DNA of 64,000 bases from Centroberyx gerrardi. Taxonomy: Eukaryota; Chordata; Actinopteri; Beryciformes; Berycidae. A model generated the notes under the pieces. The model was not told the origin of the DNA. It made no database searches and worked only from the letters and a program-made list of their open reading frames with translations. Shown one piece after another: positions 21,701 through 31,739 of this stretch. Made by a program: the position numbers and the translations under genes. Where the stretch lies: contig NC_136017.1 of NCBI RefSeq assembly GCF_048128805.1, positions 1,490,456 to 1,554,455 of the forward strand, written 5' to 3'. Each line of letters begins with the position of its first letter. Positions within the stretch are counted from its first letter, which is position 1.

Positions 21701-24700
21701 CTCTCGGGTCAGGATTCCTGAATCTGCAAAGGGTGACCCTGCAAGTTATATATCAGGATTTCAGAGCCATTTTACATCGACATTTTCAATTTCATTGGAA
21801 AGAACGGTTTGGAATTTTTCAGTACTTGTTTTATTCTGATCCAAATTCATTTACACAGCCATGAACATGAAGAATTTAGAGAAGATCATCCATGCTCTGA
21901 TATCATGTCATTAGATTACTGCACTTCTCCATAAGAGCCATAAGAAGAGATCACGTATCCCTAATTTTAGCGTCTCTCTACTGGTTACCACTTAGATACA
22001 GAATTAACAATAAAGGGTAACTTCAGTATTTTTCAACCTGGACCCTATTTTCCCATCTTTTTGTGTCTAAGTGACTAAAGGGGACAACAATTTTTCAAAT
22101 TGGTCCAGTATTGAGCAAGATCGCTCCACGGGCTGCAATGTAATCCAACGGGGCAAATCGCACCGTCAATGTACGTCCACTAAAAGCTTGTTTTTGCCAC
22201 TGACAGGCTCAGATTGTTATTATAAGTGTCTGACAACATTATGGAAAGGACCCTACAGAGAAATGAAACGTTTTTCTTTAACTTTCGCTTGATCCGGTCT
22301 GTCTGTAACCAAATCTCGCTCAAGTCTCGCGAGAGTTGAGTTGTTGCAGGAAGTCAACTGTGGAAACGTGAGTGAGAGTTGGAGAGAGGAGTGCCGGGAG
22401 GAGTTTGTTGTGTTGGAGTATCTAAAAGATAAAAAAACAATGGTTTGTGTTTCCGAATTGTGCCAACAAAATGTTGCGCAACTCTTCGCGCAGCTTTCAT
22501 AAACTACCTTTGTTGGATAGGGACACGCTGAAGTTGTGGCTAGTTGTGCTACAAATGGATGCTAACACTCCTGTCCATACACTGCGCTTTGCAGACCATC
22601 GGGTCTGCAGTGACCATTTTGACCGGGATGACTACTGCCAGCCAAAGAGGAGAAGAAATCCTATACCAAAGCACTTTTTCCTAAAGAAAAATGCTGTTCC
22701 AAGAGTGGAGAGACCTGCTGCAGACAGAGTGAGCGAGAGTTGGTTACACACAGACCGGATCAAGCGAAAGGTAAAGAAAAACGTTTCATTTCTCTGTAGG
22801 ATCCTTTCCATAATGTTGTCAGACACTTATAATAACAATCTGAATCTGTCAGTGGCAAAAACAAGAACTTTTAGTGGACGTACATTGACGGTGTGATTTG
22901 CCCCGTCGGATTACATTGCAGCCCGTTTCGCGGCTGCTGGCTGCTTGCTGCAGCGATCTCGCTCAATACTGGACCAATTTCAAAAATTGTTGTCCCCTTT
23001 AGTCACTTAGACACAAAAAGATGGGAAAATAGGGTCCAGGTTGAAAAATACCGAAGTTACCCTTTAAGATTTCACTGATCACATGTAAAGCATGGCTAGC
23101 TTTGTCCATGAGTTTCACTGCAGAGCTCTTAGTTTCCTATGAGTTGGAGAGCAAGCTGAGATCTTCAGGTCCTTCTGACTTTCCCTCAGTCTAGACTCAA
23201 GACTGAAGGTGAAAACACTTTTCCCATCAGGGCCTCTAGACTGTGGAATGCCTTCCTGAGGGATTAGGCTCAGATGAGATTTTGTAAAGCATAACACAGC
23301 ACATACCATTTGGTGGATGTATTTATCCAAATCACCTTACAGTACCATGTGAGTACCGTGCGAATACATTTTTGGTGACCTCAGTGGAAATCAAACCAGT
23401 ATCCCTGGCATTGTTAGTGCTACACTCAGCTCAGTGAGCTACAGCATCATGCAAAGTACACTGTAACCTCTGCTTTTATCATTATTAGTAGTAGCAATCT
23501 GAAAGAAAAAAACACAGACAACATGGATATTAAGATATAGGAGAACAACATTTTCATGTCTTTTCATGTCCATTAAGGCTGAGTGGCTGTAAGCTGTCAG
23601 AGAGAAGCTGTGAAGCTCTGGCCTCAGTTCTCAGCTCCCAGTCCTCTAGTCTGAGAGAGCTGGACCTGAGTAACAACGACCTGCAGGATTCAGGAGTGAA
23701 GCTGCTCTCTGCTGGACTGGAGAGTCCACACTGTAGACTGGAGACTCTCAGGTAAGATCAGATTATGATGCTTTTGTGTAATGATATGTTGTGACTATAA
23801 CATTGCATGCTGTAGTCCTTCTATTTGCTGTTGCCATCAAGCTCCCCTCCATCGCGTTTCGTTCTAACCCTTGCATCACTGGGATAACCTGGAATGGTAC
23901 AGAACAAAAGGTTTCTCTTTATGCGGATGACCTTCTCTTGTATATCTCAAACGTATCTGTTTCTGTCCCTGCTGCCCTTACCACTCTTAAATCATTCAGT
24001 GTTATATCAGACTATAAATTGAATCTTGGTAAAAGTGAACTACTTCCTCTAAATGCACGTAAATACCCTCTACATACTTTACCATTAAAAATTGCTCAGC
24101 ATAGCTTCACATATCTTGGAATTCAAGTGAGAGATAAATTTGACAATCTTTGTAAGGCCATCTTTGCTCCTTTATTAGCTCGTGTGCGGGAGGACTTTGA
24201 GCGCTGGTCGCTGCTCCCTCTGAATTTAACTGCACGGATTAATTCAGTGAAGATGAATACTCTCCCAAAGTTCTCCTACTCTTTCAGTGTATACCCATTT
24301 TCCTCCCCCAAACTTTCCTCTGTAAAATTGATAGTCTAATTCTCAGAATTATATAGTATTGGCTTCGATATGATAAACTTCATCCACCCCCCGCTTGGTT
24401 GGCTATGGAGGCTTCTTCCTCTAAGCCCATGTCATTGACAGCTCTAGTGCACTCCCCTGTCAACTGCACCTCTTCCCCCTATGTTAAAAACATGATAATT
24501 AAAACCTCACTGAAGATTTGGAACCAGTCATTTTGGTTTGCAAACATTCTCTACCTCTGCCCCTTTAGCTGCTTTCCCTCCTTATCTAGCTGATGGAGCA
24601 TTCTCTGTGTGGTCCAACCTTGGAATTAAGACATTCAAAGATTTATATGTTGACAATACATTTGCATCTTTCCACAGCCAAATGTGGTCTGTTTCAATGC

Positions 24701-26447
24701 AAACTTGTTCACTGCACTCATTGGACCAAAGTTAGACTCTCCAGGATCTATGATAATGTTGATCTGTCATGTGATAGATGTCATCAAACACCTGCAAACC
24801 ACATACATATGTTCTGGTCGTGCCCATCTCTTTGTAACTACTGGACAGAGATATTCAATATGCTGTCAAAGATAACTGGGACACTAGTTGAACCTAATGC
24901 TATTACTGCACTTTTTGGGGTCATTTCACCCCAGCTATCAATACCTACATTTCAAGCAGATTTTATAGCCTTTGTTGCATTACTAGCCAGACGTCTGATA
25001 TTGATAAAATGGAAATCACCAATGCCCCCTTCTCACACTTTATGGATAAAGGATATTTTCAATCATTTACAGCTGGAAACTATTAGATGTGGGGTCCCTT
25101 CTTTGCCTATGTAGAAAAGAATACCTTTCCAATTATCCCTGAGTAAAGACCCAGCGTGGTTATGGTTTAGCTTGAAGGGTAATGATGATATATTCCTGTC
25201 TGCTGAGATGTGACATAAGTGTCAACGTATTGAAAATATTCTGTCAAAACTAACCAAGTTGACTGTTTGTTGTGTGCGTTTATCTGTTTATTTTACTTTA
25301 CTTTATTTATTTATTTTTTCTTTCCCTGTATGTTATTGTCTTTTCTACTATACATTGTCTTAGTCATTGTTTATGCAACCGTTCATTTTGTATTATAACA
25401 CAATGCATTTACAAGTGCTCTTTTTTATTCCTGCCTCATTTGTTCAAAACTCAAATAAACAAAGTTTAAAAAAAAAAAAAAAAACATTGCATGCTGGTTT
25501 TTAGGTCACTGTGTTCTGTTTTTTTTATATTATTTGTGGTCATATACATTTTGCATTGATCAAAAAAAAAATGAATATGGTATAAACCCAGTATGATAAA
25601 AATGTGTTGTATTCCTCTTCTTTTCTACGCTGTTCATTTAATTCTATTAAAAGGGTGAACAGAGTTATAGCATCATGTTTGAGCTCTGAAACATAAAATG
25701 TTCCCTGTCCAAATGTACTTGAGTAAGACAATTAACCCCTTCCTGCTCACTGACAGTGAGTCGCTCTGGAAAGATAAAATGTTTCTATTAATTTTGTCAG
25801 GTTAAATTTCAACAAGCTCACAGAGAAATGCTGTCAGGAGTTGTCGTCAGTTCTCAGCTCCCAGTCCTCTAGTCTGAGAGAGCTGGACCTGAGTAACAAC
25901 GACCTGCAGGATTCAGGAGTGAAGCTGCTCTCTGCTGGACTGGAGAGTCCACACTGTAGACTGGAAACTCTCAGGTAAGATCAGTTTACAGTTCAGTCAG
26001 GACCACTTTAGTCAAAGGAGTCGGGTTGCAAGCGGCTTGCAGAGGAAGCAGCAAGGGTAGGCAGACTGAAGCAGCTTTAAATAAGGCGCCCTGTATGAGA
26101 TTTGCCAATTGCATGCATAGAAGGGAATCAGCTGAGCCATCAGCTGATGTGGGCTGGCTTTGAGATCAGCTGCTATCAGCTGATGTAGGCTGGGTTTGTG
26201 AGCTGAGCTTGACTTCGTGGCCTGCCTGAACTAATGCTATGCTCAATTTTTTTTCAATTGATTAGACACATTTCTCTAAACGAAGGTCCATGCTCTCAAA
26301 ACAGTCTCTCAGGTCAGGATTCTTCAATCTGTTCAGCAGATGACATTTAAATCCTGCTTTACATGCAGGTTAATGTCAGTAAACAAACACTTGACCCGTG
26401 TAGGATTTTCTCTGCTTACATGTTACATTTTTTTGGTAGAATTTGAC

Positions 26448-26509
<62 letters not shown>

Positions 26510-27689
26510 GCTGTCAGGCTGTCTGCTCACAGAGGAAGGCTGTGCTTCTCTGGCCTCAGCTCTGAGCTCCAACCCCTCCCATCTGAGAGAGCTGGACCTG
26601 AGCTACAATCATCCAGGAGCCTCAGGAGTGAAGCTGCTCTCTGCTGGACTGGAGGATCCACACTGGAGACTGGACTCTCTCAGGTCTGGAGAGGCAACGT
26701 CTGCTAGAAGGCTGAGAGTCACACACATTTTCTCTGTCACACTGAGAAGATGAGGAATATTGTTTAATATGTAATGGTGGATATGAGTGATGTTGTATGG
26801 AAAATCACTCATACAGAAGGTTATGAAGGTTATTTGTTTCCATTATGAAGAGATTATGCTGGTCTGACTTTATTTAACCCCACAGTGTGGACCATGGTGG
26901 AGTGCAGTGGTTGAAACCAGGTCTGAGGAAGTGTAAGTGTGTATTTAGTTTGTTTGCATTCAATTCCTATTTAAATAGAAAGCTCATGTATGTGACATCT
27001 TTTTATTCAAATCCTATTAAAAGATGGCTGACAAAATGTGTCATCATGAAACTGAAGAAATGAACAGTCAATCTGTTAAATCAACAGATAATAAACACAA
27101 CAGGTGTATTAGATGAGAAGCTGCTGCTGTATTGAGTCTTGTTCTCTCATCAGATGCCTGTGAACTCACTCTGGACCCAAACACAGCACACAGAGAGCTG
27201 CTCCTGTCTAGAGACAACAGAAAGGTGACAGCGGTGAAAAAGAAGCAGCCATATCCTGATCACCCAGAGAGATTTGACTACTGTCCTCAGCTGCTGTGTA
27301 GAAATGGTCTGACTGGTCGCTGTTACTGGGAGGTCGAGTGGGAAGGAGAGGTTCATATAGGAGTGACTTACAGAGGAATCAGAAGGAGAGGAGAGGGTGA
27401 TGACTGCAGGCTTGGATGGAATGAAAAGTCCTGGAGTCTGTTCTGCTATGATAATAGTTACTCTGTCTGGCACAATAACAGAGGAACACTCATATCTTCC
27501 ACTTCCTCTTCTGACTCAGACAGAGTAGCAGTGTATCTGGACTGGCCTGCTGGCTCTCTGTCCTTCTACAGAGTTTCCTCTGACACACTGATCCACATCC
27601 ACACCTTCCACTCCACATTCACTGAACCACTCTACCCTGGGTTTGGGGTTGGAACGTTTGGTTCCTCAGTGTCTCTGTGTCAGGGTTAG
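16832..27689 (+). CDS. nlrc3-like: NLR gene A: NLRC3-like FISNA-NACHT-LRR-B30.2 receptor, 1282 aa, 13 exons
   Basis: Cytosolic fish NLR-C innate immune receptor. Coding exons: 16832-16920, 17033-17146, 17247-17393, 17663-17773, 18785-18863, 19053-19281, 19537-21337, 21452-21625, 23578-23751, 25801-25974, 26510-26683, 26886-26932, 27154-27689. Phases agree throughout and the sum is 3849 nt with no stop. The start [20 protein letters not shown] is followed by three repeat exons with [14 protein letters not shown]-type cores. Residues 181-256 are an acidic/helical pre-NACHT exon. The 1.8-kb exon holds the FISNA region, Walker A GVAGIGKT (354-361), Walker [11 protein letters not shown] (425-434), a sensor-like LWITTRP and a winged-helix/HD2 region with [14 protein letters not shown]. 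Four 58-residue LRR exons follow, then a linker and a PRY/SPRY domain ([27 protein letters not shown]) ending in TAG. One donor is GC (17774). The usual polyadenylation region has been deleted. Confidence 0.88.
17247..18060 (+). repeat. Intragenic tandem duplication of 'SPEPSC' exon plus intron (gene A)
   Basis: Exon 3 with its intron (17247-17662) and exon 4 with its intron (17663 to about 18000) are homologous along their length, including AGAAAGTTTGG and GATTTTCTATCTGG intron blocks. A further copy begins near 18005 but stops exactly at the acceptor (TTTCTATC then CAACCTGATCTCACACAAAT), where a dispersed element replaces the exon. Confidence 0.75.
18738..18784 (+). repeat. (TG)n microsatellite at acceptor of exon 5, gene A
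   Basis: About 38 bp of TG dinucleotides run into TACTCCACAG, the acceptor of the 79-nt exon at 18785. Confidence 0.9.
19416..19462 (+). repeat. Perfect hairpin in intron 6, gene A
   Basis: Arms of 18 bp (ATATATTCAGCTCATCAG and its exact complement) surround an 11-nt loop. The hairpin and its flanks (about 75 bp) are also in gene B and missing from gene C, so it looks like a small insertion. Confidence 0.6.
21880..23290 (+). mobile_element. L2/Rex-like RT fragment split by a TTAA element (gene A, intron 8)
   Basis: Pieces at about 21884-22009 and 23068-23290 match the uninterrupted copy in gene C (55594-56010), which reads [20 protein letters not shown] and [14 protein letters not shown], the C-terminal part of a non-LTR reverse transcriptase of the L2/Rex type. 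In A about 100 bp are deleted from the first piece and a 1.05-kb DNA transposon sits inside. Confidence 0.65.
22014..23063 (+). mobile_element. Long-TIR, TTAA-target DNA transposon carrying a THAP-domain remnant (unit A)
   Basis: The ends are AGGGTAACTTCAGTATTTTT and its inverted partner (AATACCGAAGTTACCCT at the right). Inverted arms are about 315-330 bp. The right flank is TTAA; the left is ATAA, where the empty site in gene C has TTAA. Between the arms a THAP zinc-finger fragment can be read: [53 protein letters not shown] plus TTAA target fits the Kolobok superfamily. The THAP frame is off by one base from the ATG at 22440, and no transposase catalytic region remains, so the element is non-autonomous. 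Confidence 0.7.
23813..25482 (+). mobile_element. 5'-truncated L1-clade LINE in intron 9 of gene A
   Basis: A 1.67-kb insertion ends in poly(A) (about 25468-25482) and is flanked by a 14-bp target duplication, AACATTGCATGCTG, at 23799-23812 and 25483-25496. It encodes the RT catalytic region [15 protein letters not shown] and, in another frame, the L1 ORF2 C-terminal Cys/His motif [19 protein letters not shown]. Frameshifts separate the pieces, so it is dead. The same insertion with the same target duplication is in gene B and not in gene C. Confidence 0.9.
26453..26509 (+). repeat. (TG)n microsatellite directly at the acceptor of LRR exon 4, gene A
   Basis: About 54 bp of TG repeats end in TGTGTGCAG, so the microsatellite itself forms the 3' splice region of the 174-nt LRR exon at 26510. 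There is no separate C/T-rich tract. Confidence 0.9.
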
Positions 27690-27998
27690 GGGGGTCGCGT
27701 AGGGTGTTCAGGCCTCCTTTTTGGAGGATGACGACAATGATGATGATGAGAAACCTTTCTCGTTATAATGACATACCAAGATATTTCGTTATAACGAGAT
27801 ACCAAGAAACTTTCAAATGTTATAATGAGAAAAAGATCTATAGCCTAATGAGAAAACAACCTACGGACATCGGAGAAATTGAGAAAGGCTCGTTTACACG
27901 ATTTAATCAAGTTGACTAGACTCATGGAATGAGACAACTCAGCAACAATCAGACAGGGGGGCTTCATGTTACATGGATCCATACCATAAACACATATG

Positions 27999-28059
<61 letters not shown>

Positions 28060-28521
28060 CTCTTACACACACAGTCACACAAGAAATCATTATGGTGTTA
28101 AGCAGGACCGTTTCTAGCTTGTTGGGGGCCCTATGCAAAATCCTGTTTGACTCCAACCCCCCCCCCCCCCCCCCGCTATTTCAAGCACTCATGAATACAC
28201 ATCAAATCTACATCGACACAAATTCCATATGCAAATCAGACCGAATGCTGCATTTTTCACATAAAAAACTTATTTTAATTTCAGGAACTTAGTTGCATTG
28301 TTAAGACATCAAAATCAAAACAAACATGCAAATTGTAAATACTTATCGGACTTTATTAATAAGCGCCAAGCTCGGTCTGATAACGCTGACAGTCAAGTCA
28401 AAGCCTCTTCTGAGAAAACTATCAGCGCATCGACAATGACAAGTTTTATTAGACCAGTTCATATTGATATCAGCTGCTTTGAAACTAGACTTAGTTTGTC
28501 ATCCTATTTATACATGATAGT

Positions 28522-28579
<58 letters not shown>

Positions 28580-28880
28580 GTCCCAGTATACCTCCCCAGA
28601 CACCACCACTGTCTAGAAGTAATAAAGTACTACTACTATTTCTAACCTGTGATCTTTAGGTGATTCAATTAAAAAGGTTGCAGTCAACAAATAGTTTTTA
28701 TAGCAGATCACTTTATTCACATTGCAGACACAATGTAGCCAAACAAAATAACATTTCTTATCATGTAGCAACATCCAAGTGATATACATTTTTTTTTGCC
28801 AGTCCACAAAAAATATTAGGTCGGTCAAACATCCTACAGACTTCAGATCACACTAAATGAACACTGAAGACGGGAGACAT
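27690..28880. other. Spacer after gene A: rearranged 3' flank, (CA)n and (TG)n, C-run
   Basis: Gene A's 3' flank jumps at about 27741 from sequence shared with B into a TCTCGTTATAATGACATACC element that in B lies 1.8 kb further on. Also present are (CA)n 28001-28053, a C-run at 28158-28174, (TG)n 28522-28577 and an AATAAA at 28621-28626, the first candidate polyadenylation signal left for gene A. Confidence 0.5.
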
Positions 28881-28896
28881 TGCCAAGCCTGCTAAC

Positions 28897-29020
28897 GGCC
28901 ACTAGGGGGCAGATAGACTAACTGTGAGAGAGTGAATGTCTCCTAACGGCCACTAGGGGGCAGATAGACTAACTGTGAGAGAGTGAATGTCTCCTAACGG
29001 CCACTAGGGGGCAGATAGAT
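28897..29020 (+). repeat. 51-bp minisatellite with CTCF-like motif, left part of spacer A-B (3 units)
   Basis: GGCCACTAGGGGGCAG occurs at 28897, 28948 and 28999, exactly 51 bp apart, within units that include AACTGTGAGAGAGTGAATGT. The motif fits the vertebrate CTCF consensus CCASYAGRKGGCRS. All units point the same way. Confidence 0.85.
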
Positions 29021-29021
29021 A

Positions 29022-30232
29022 TGTTCCTGCAATATCGGAGGCTGCAGTTTCAGGATCGTAGTCCTAGGACTGCATTTCTAGGACTGCATTTCTAGGACCC
29101 TAGTTTTTTGCGACAGCGCCACCTAGCGAATTGGATAATCAAGGGACCGCATTTCTAGGACACATGGACAAGATGGACGACAATCAGAGTGTGAGTACTG
29201 AATGTGAATAAAGTTTTATTTGTTTAACGTTAAAAACAATTCTGGTGTCTTTGAATTGGACAGCAAAGTTAACGTTAGCTAGCCGAAGTGTAAGTAGCTA
29301 ACTATGATAGTCTTAAAGGCACTACAAACAATCATCTGTTAGCTTATGATAGCTTACTGCAAAATGAACTGTTAGCCTATTTGTTTATTTGTTTAATAAA
29401 ACCGGGGGGGGGATGTTTTATTGTCCTTGTTGAATCTGTTTAATGTATTGTTGCTTGTTATTGTTTATTATTGTATCAAATATATATATATAATCTTGAA
29501 TCTGCCCCCAGAGTCGTCCTTGTGTCTTGCCTCTCGCCAGCCTTTCAAATATCTGGTTGAGATCTAGTGACTGCAAAGGCCATAGCATATGATTCCATCT
29601 TTATTTTACCTAATGAGCTAATTATGCTAATTACACAAATTGCCCAACATGCAACTCTTAGCAACCAAGTTGAATTGCAAGATAGAAAGTAGTATTTGGG
29701 TGGAATAAACCTTTAAAACTATAAGTCGTTAGACGGAAAGTAGTATTTGGGTGGAATAAACCTTTGAAACTAAGTAGTTAGACAGAAAGTAGTATTTGGG
29801 TGGAATAAACCTTTAAAACTATAAGTAGTTAGACAGAAAGTAGTATTTGGGTGGAATAAACCTTTGAAACTAAGTAGTTAGAAAGAAAGTAGTATTTGGG
29901 TGGAATAAACCTTTAAAACTATAAGTCGTTAGACAGAAAGTATTTGGGTGGAATAAACCTTTAAGACTATAAGTACTTGGACAGAAAGTAGTATTTGGGT
30001 GGAATAAACCTTTAAAACTATAGGTACTTGGACAGAAAGTAGTATTTGGGTGGAATAAACCTTTAAAACTTTAAGTCGTTAGACAGTATGGGTCCTAGGA
30101 CTGCGGTCCTGAAACTGCAGCCTCCTCTATTTACGGTCATCCAATTCGCTAGGTGGCGCTGTCGCAAAAAACTAGGGTCCTAGAAATGCAGACTGCGGTC
30201 CTGAAACTGCAGCCTCCGGTGTTGCAGGAACA
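29022..30232 (+). mobile_element. Inverted-repeat element inside the CTCF-like array (spacer A-B)
   Basis: TGTTCCTGCAATATCGGAGG at the left is matched in inverted form at the right end (CCGGTGTTGCAGGAACA). Further inside, the arms again pair, through TCCTAGGACTGC-type blocks and CAGCGCCACCTAGCGAATTG. The interior holds GTTAACGTTAGCTAGCC sequence and eight tandem units of about 51 bp with TTTGGGTGGAATAAACCTTT (29685-30085). No transposase is seen. Array units continue on both sides, so it entered a pre-existing array. Confidence 0.7.
29685..30090 (+). repeat. About 51-bp tandem repeat, interior of the inverted-repeat element
   Basis: Eight head-to-tail units of the type GAAAGTAGTATTTGGGTGGA with AATAAACCTTTAAAACTATA; some units are 48 bp. 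Each unit contains AATAAA. Unit B has about six. Confidence 0.85.
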
Positions 30233-30240
30233 TAGCATAG

Positions 30241-30496
30241 AACTGTGAGAGAGTGAATGTTTCCTAACGGCCACTAGGGGGCAGATAGACCAACTGTGAG
30301 AGAGTGAATGTCTCCTAACGGCCACTAGGGGGCAGATAGACCAACTGTGAGAGAGTGAATGTCTCCTAACGGCCACTAGGGGGCAGATAGACTAACTGTG
30401 AGAGAGTGAATGTCCCCTAACGGCCACTAGGGGGCAGATAGACTAACTGTGAGAGAGTGAATGTCTCCTAACGGCCACTAGGGGGGCAGATAGACT
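30241..30496 (+). repeat. 51-bp minisatellite with CTCF-like motif, right part of spacer A-B (5 units)
   Basis: Motifs start at 30269, 30320, 30371, 30422 and 30473, 51 bp apart, in the same orientation as the left part. The last has one extra G. A lone diverged relative (CCGGCCACTAGGGGGCAG) is at 31038-31055. Confidence 0.85.
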
Positions 30497-30662
30497 CTAC
30501 TCTGAGGGACAGTGAGTGACCAACCCGCCTATATTGTTATTTCATCACATCCACACACACACAACCAAAAACACATAAACAGTTATTGGAAATGCCATTA
30601 CTATTACCATCTTTACTATTCTTTAAATGTTCCCTGTTTACAGCTTTTGCTTCCCACACTTC

Positions 30663-30895
30663 AAGTTATATATTATATTATATTATATTATATTATATTA
30701 TAGTATAGTATAGTATATTATATTATATTATATTATATTATATTATATTGTATTATATTATATTACAGTCACCCACTTGACTGAGGGGAGTTGTCATATT
30801 TACATTAAATTTATGAGCTTTGTAATGATAATGCCATTGTCGTGATTATTATTTTAATCTTAACAGGCCTAATCATTCTTATTCTTACTTTTTAC

Positions 30896-30929
<34 letters not shown>

Positions 30930-30935
30930 GCCCTT
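30663..30935 (+). repeat. (TTATA)n and (GTT)n microsatellites, spacer A-B
   Basis: A pentanucleotide TTATA array covers about 30663-30765 and a GTT array about 30895-30930. Shorter versions are at 49066-49112 and 49242-49268 in the B-C spacer. Confidence 0.8.
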
Positions 30936-30939
30936 GGCA

Positions 30940-31689
30940 ATGTGCTTTGGCAATACTGTAGGTACTGTAGGCAATATGGTCATGCCAATAATGTATGATT
31001 GAATTAAACTGACCTAAACTGAATTGAATGCCTCCTACCGGCCACTAGGGGGCAGATAGCTAAACAGTGACTGAGTTAATAAATATTACACACCTTCCTA
31101 ATAATTTGTTACAGAACCTGCAGATCTAGACATCTGCAGAGAGAGGAGCAGTTGTTTTATTCAAATGAGATTTTATCACCATCTGCTGTTTTTTATGTAA
31201 TTTTTTTTAAATACCACATCCATTACAGAGTACACACTTTATGGCTCTCCATAAGCATCAGAAACTACATTTGCTGTTATAATTGTCAAGTAACACTCTT
31301 TGATAGTGTTTTTATGGAACTATATTTTTATGGTATTTTATATATTTTTCTCTTGTCATCAATATGAAACAAATGAGTCATATTTCACAACAATGTCAGC
31401 TACAGTTACTCTCTGCAGGAATTAATAGGCAACATATTTGTCCTAAACAGTTGGCCTGTTAGCCTCATCAACATCGCAGGTCGGTGTTAAATGTAACTAT
31501 AATTACAACTCATATATTTTGTAAACATTTAATGCCACTGAAAATCAATTAAGCACAGTCAAACCAATATGCACCACCAGAACTTCAGTGCATGTAATGA
31601 TGTTTTTAATGGTAGGGTTAGACTATAACATATTCAGCCTTGTCACAATTTATATTTCCTCAAACAAACCAGTCTGACAGCTCGCTCGC

Positions 31690-31690
<1 letters not shown>
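30940..31690. other. Spacer A-B, distal part: one CTCF-like motif, no gene
   Basis: Apart from the lone motif at 31040 the sequence is AT-rich and non-coding, and is collinear with 49280-50020 before gene C. Confidence 0.4.
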
Positions 31691-31724
<34 letters not shown>

Positions 31725-31725
<1 letters not shown>

Positions 31726-31739
31726 AATTTCACTTTCAC
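31725..31739 (-). promoter_or_regulatory. ISRE/IRF-like site upstream of NLR gene B
   Basis: TAATTTCACTTTCAC gives GAAAGTGAAA on the minus strand and follows a (CT)n tract as in units A and C. A likely 5' UTR exon ends at 32718 (CATCTTCCAAG|GTAAGA), about 1 kb on. Confidence 0.45.

Larger units (their letters stand above)
15475..31690 (+). repeat. Tandem unit A of the NLR segmental duplication
   Basis: From the (CT)n/ISRE region to the equivalent point before gene B, this 16.2-kb unit is collinear with units B and C. It contains upstream region, NLR gene A, its introns with the same transposons as B, and the CTCF-like minisatellite spacer. Relative to B it lacks about 0.75 kb of promoter-side sequence and about 1.8 kb after the gene. 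Confidence 0.85.

Noticed and set aside
22447-22896. THAP-domain frame as an independent host gene
   Set aside because: It lies between the inverted arms of a transposon, is frame-broken at its ATG, is duplicated along with the NLR unit, and C has the empty site.
28158-28175. C-run as a regulatory G-quadruplex
   Set aside because: A plain homopolymer, possibly of uncertain length in assembly, with no conserved context in unit B.
28897-30496. Regular 51-bp units as a possible CRISPR-like array
   Set aside because: The whole unit is conserved with no variable spacers, and the genome is a vertebrate. It is a minisatellite.
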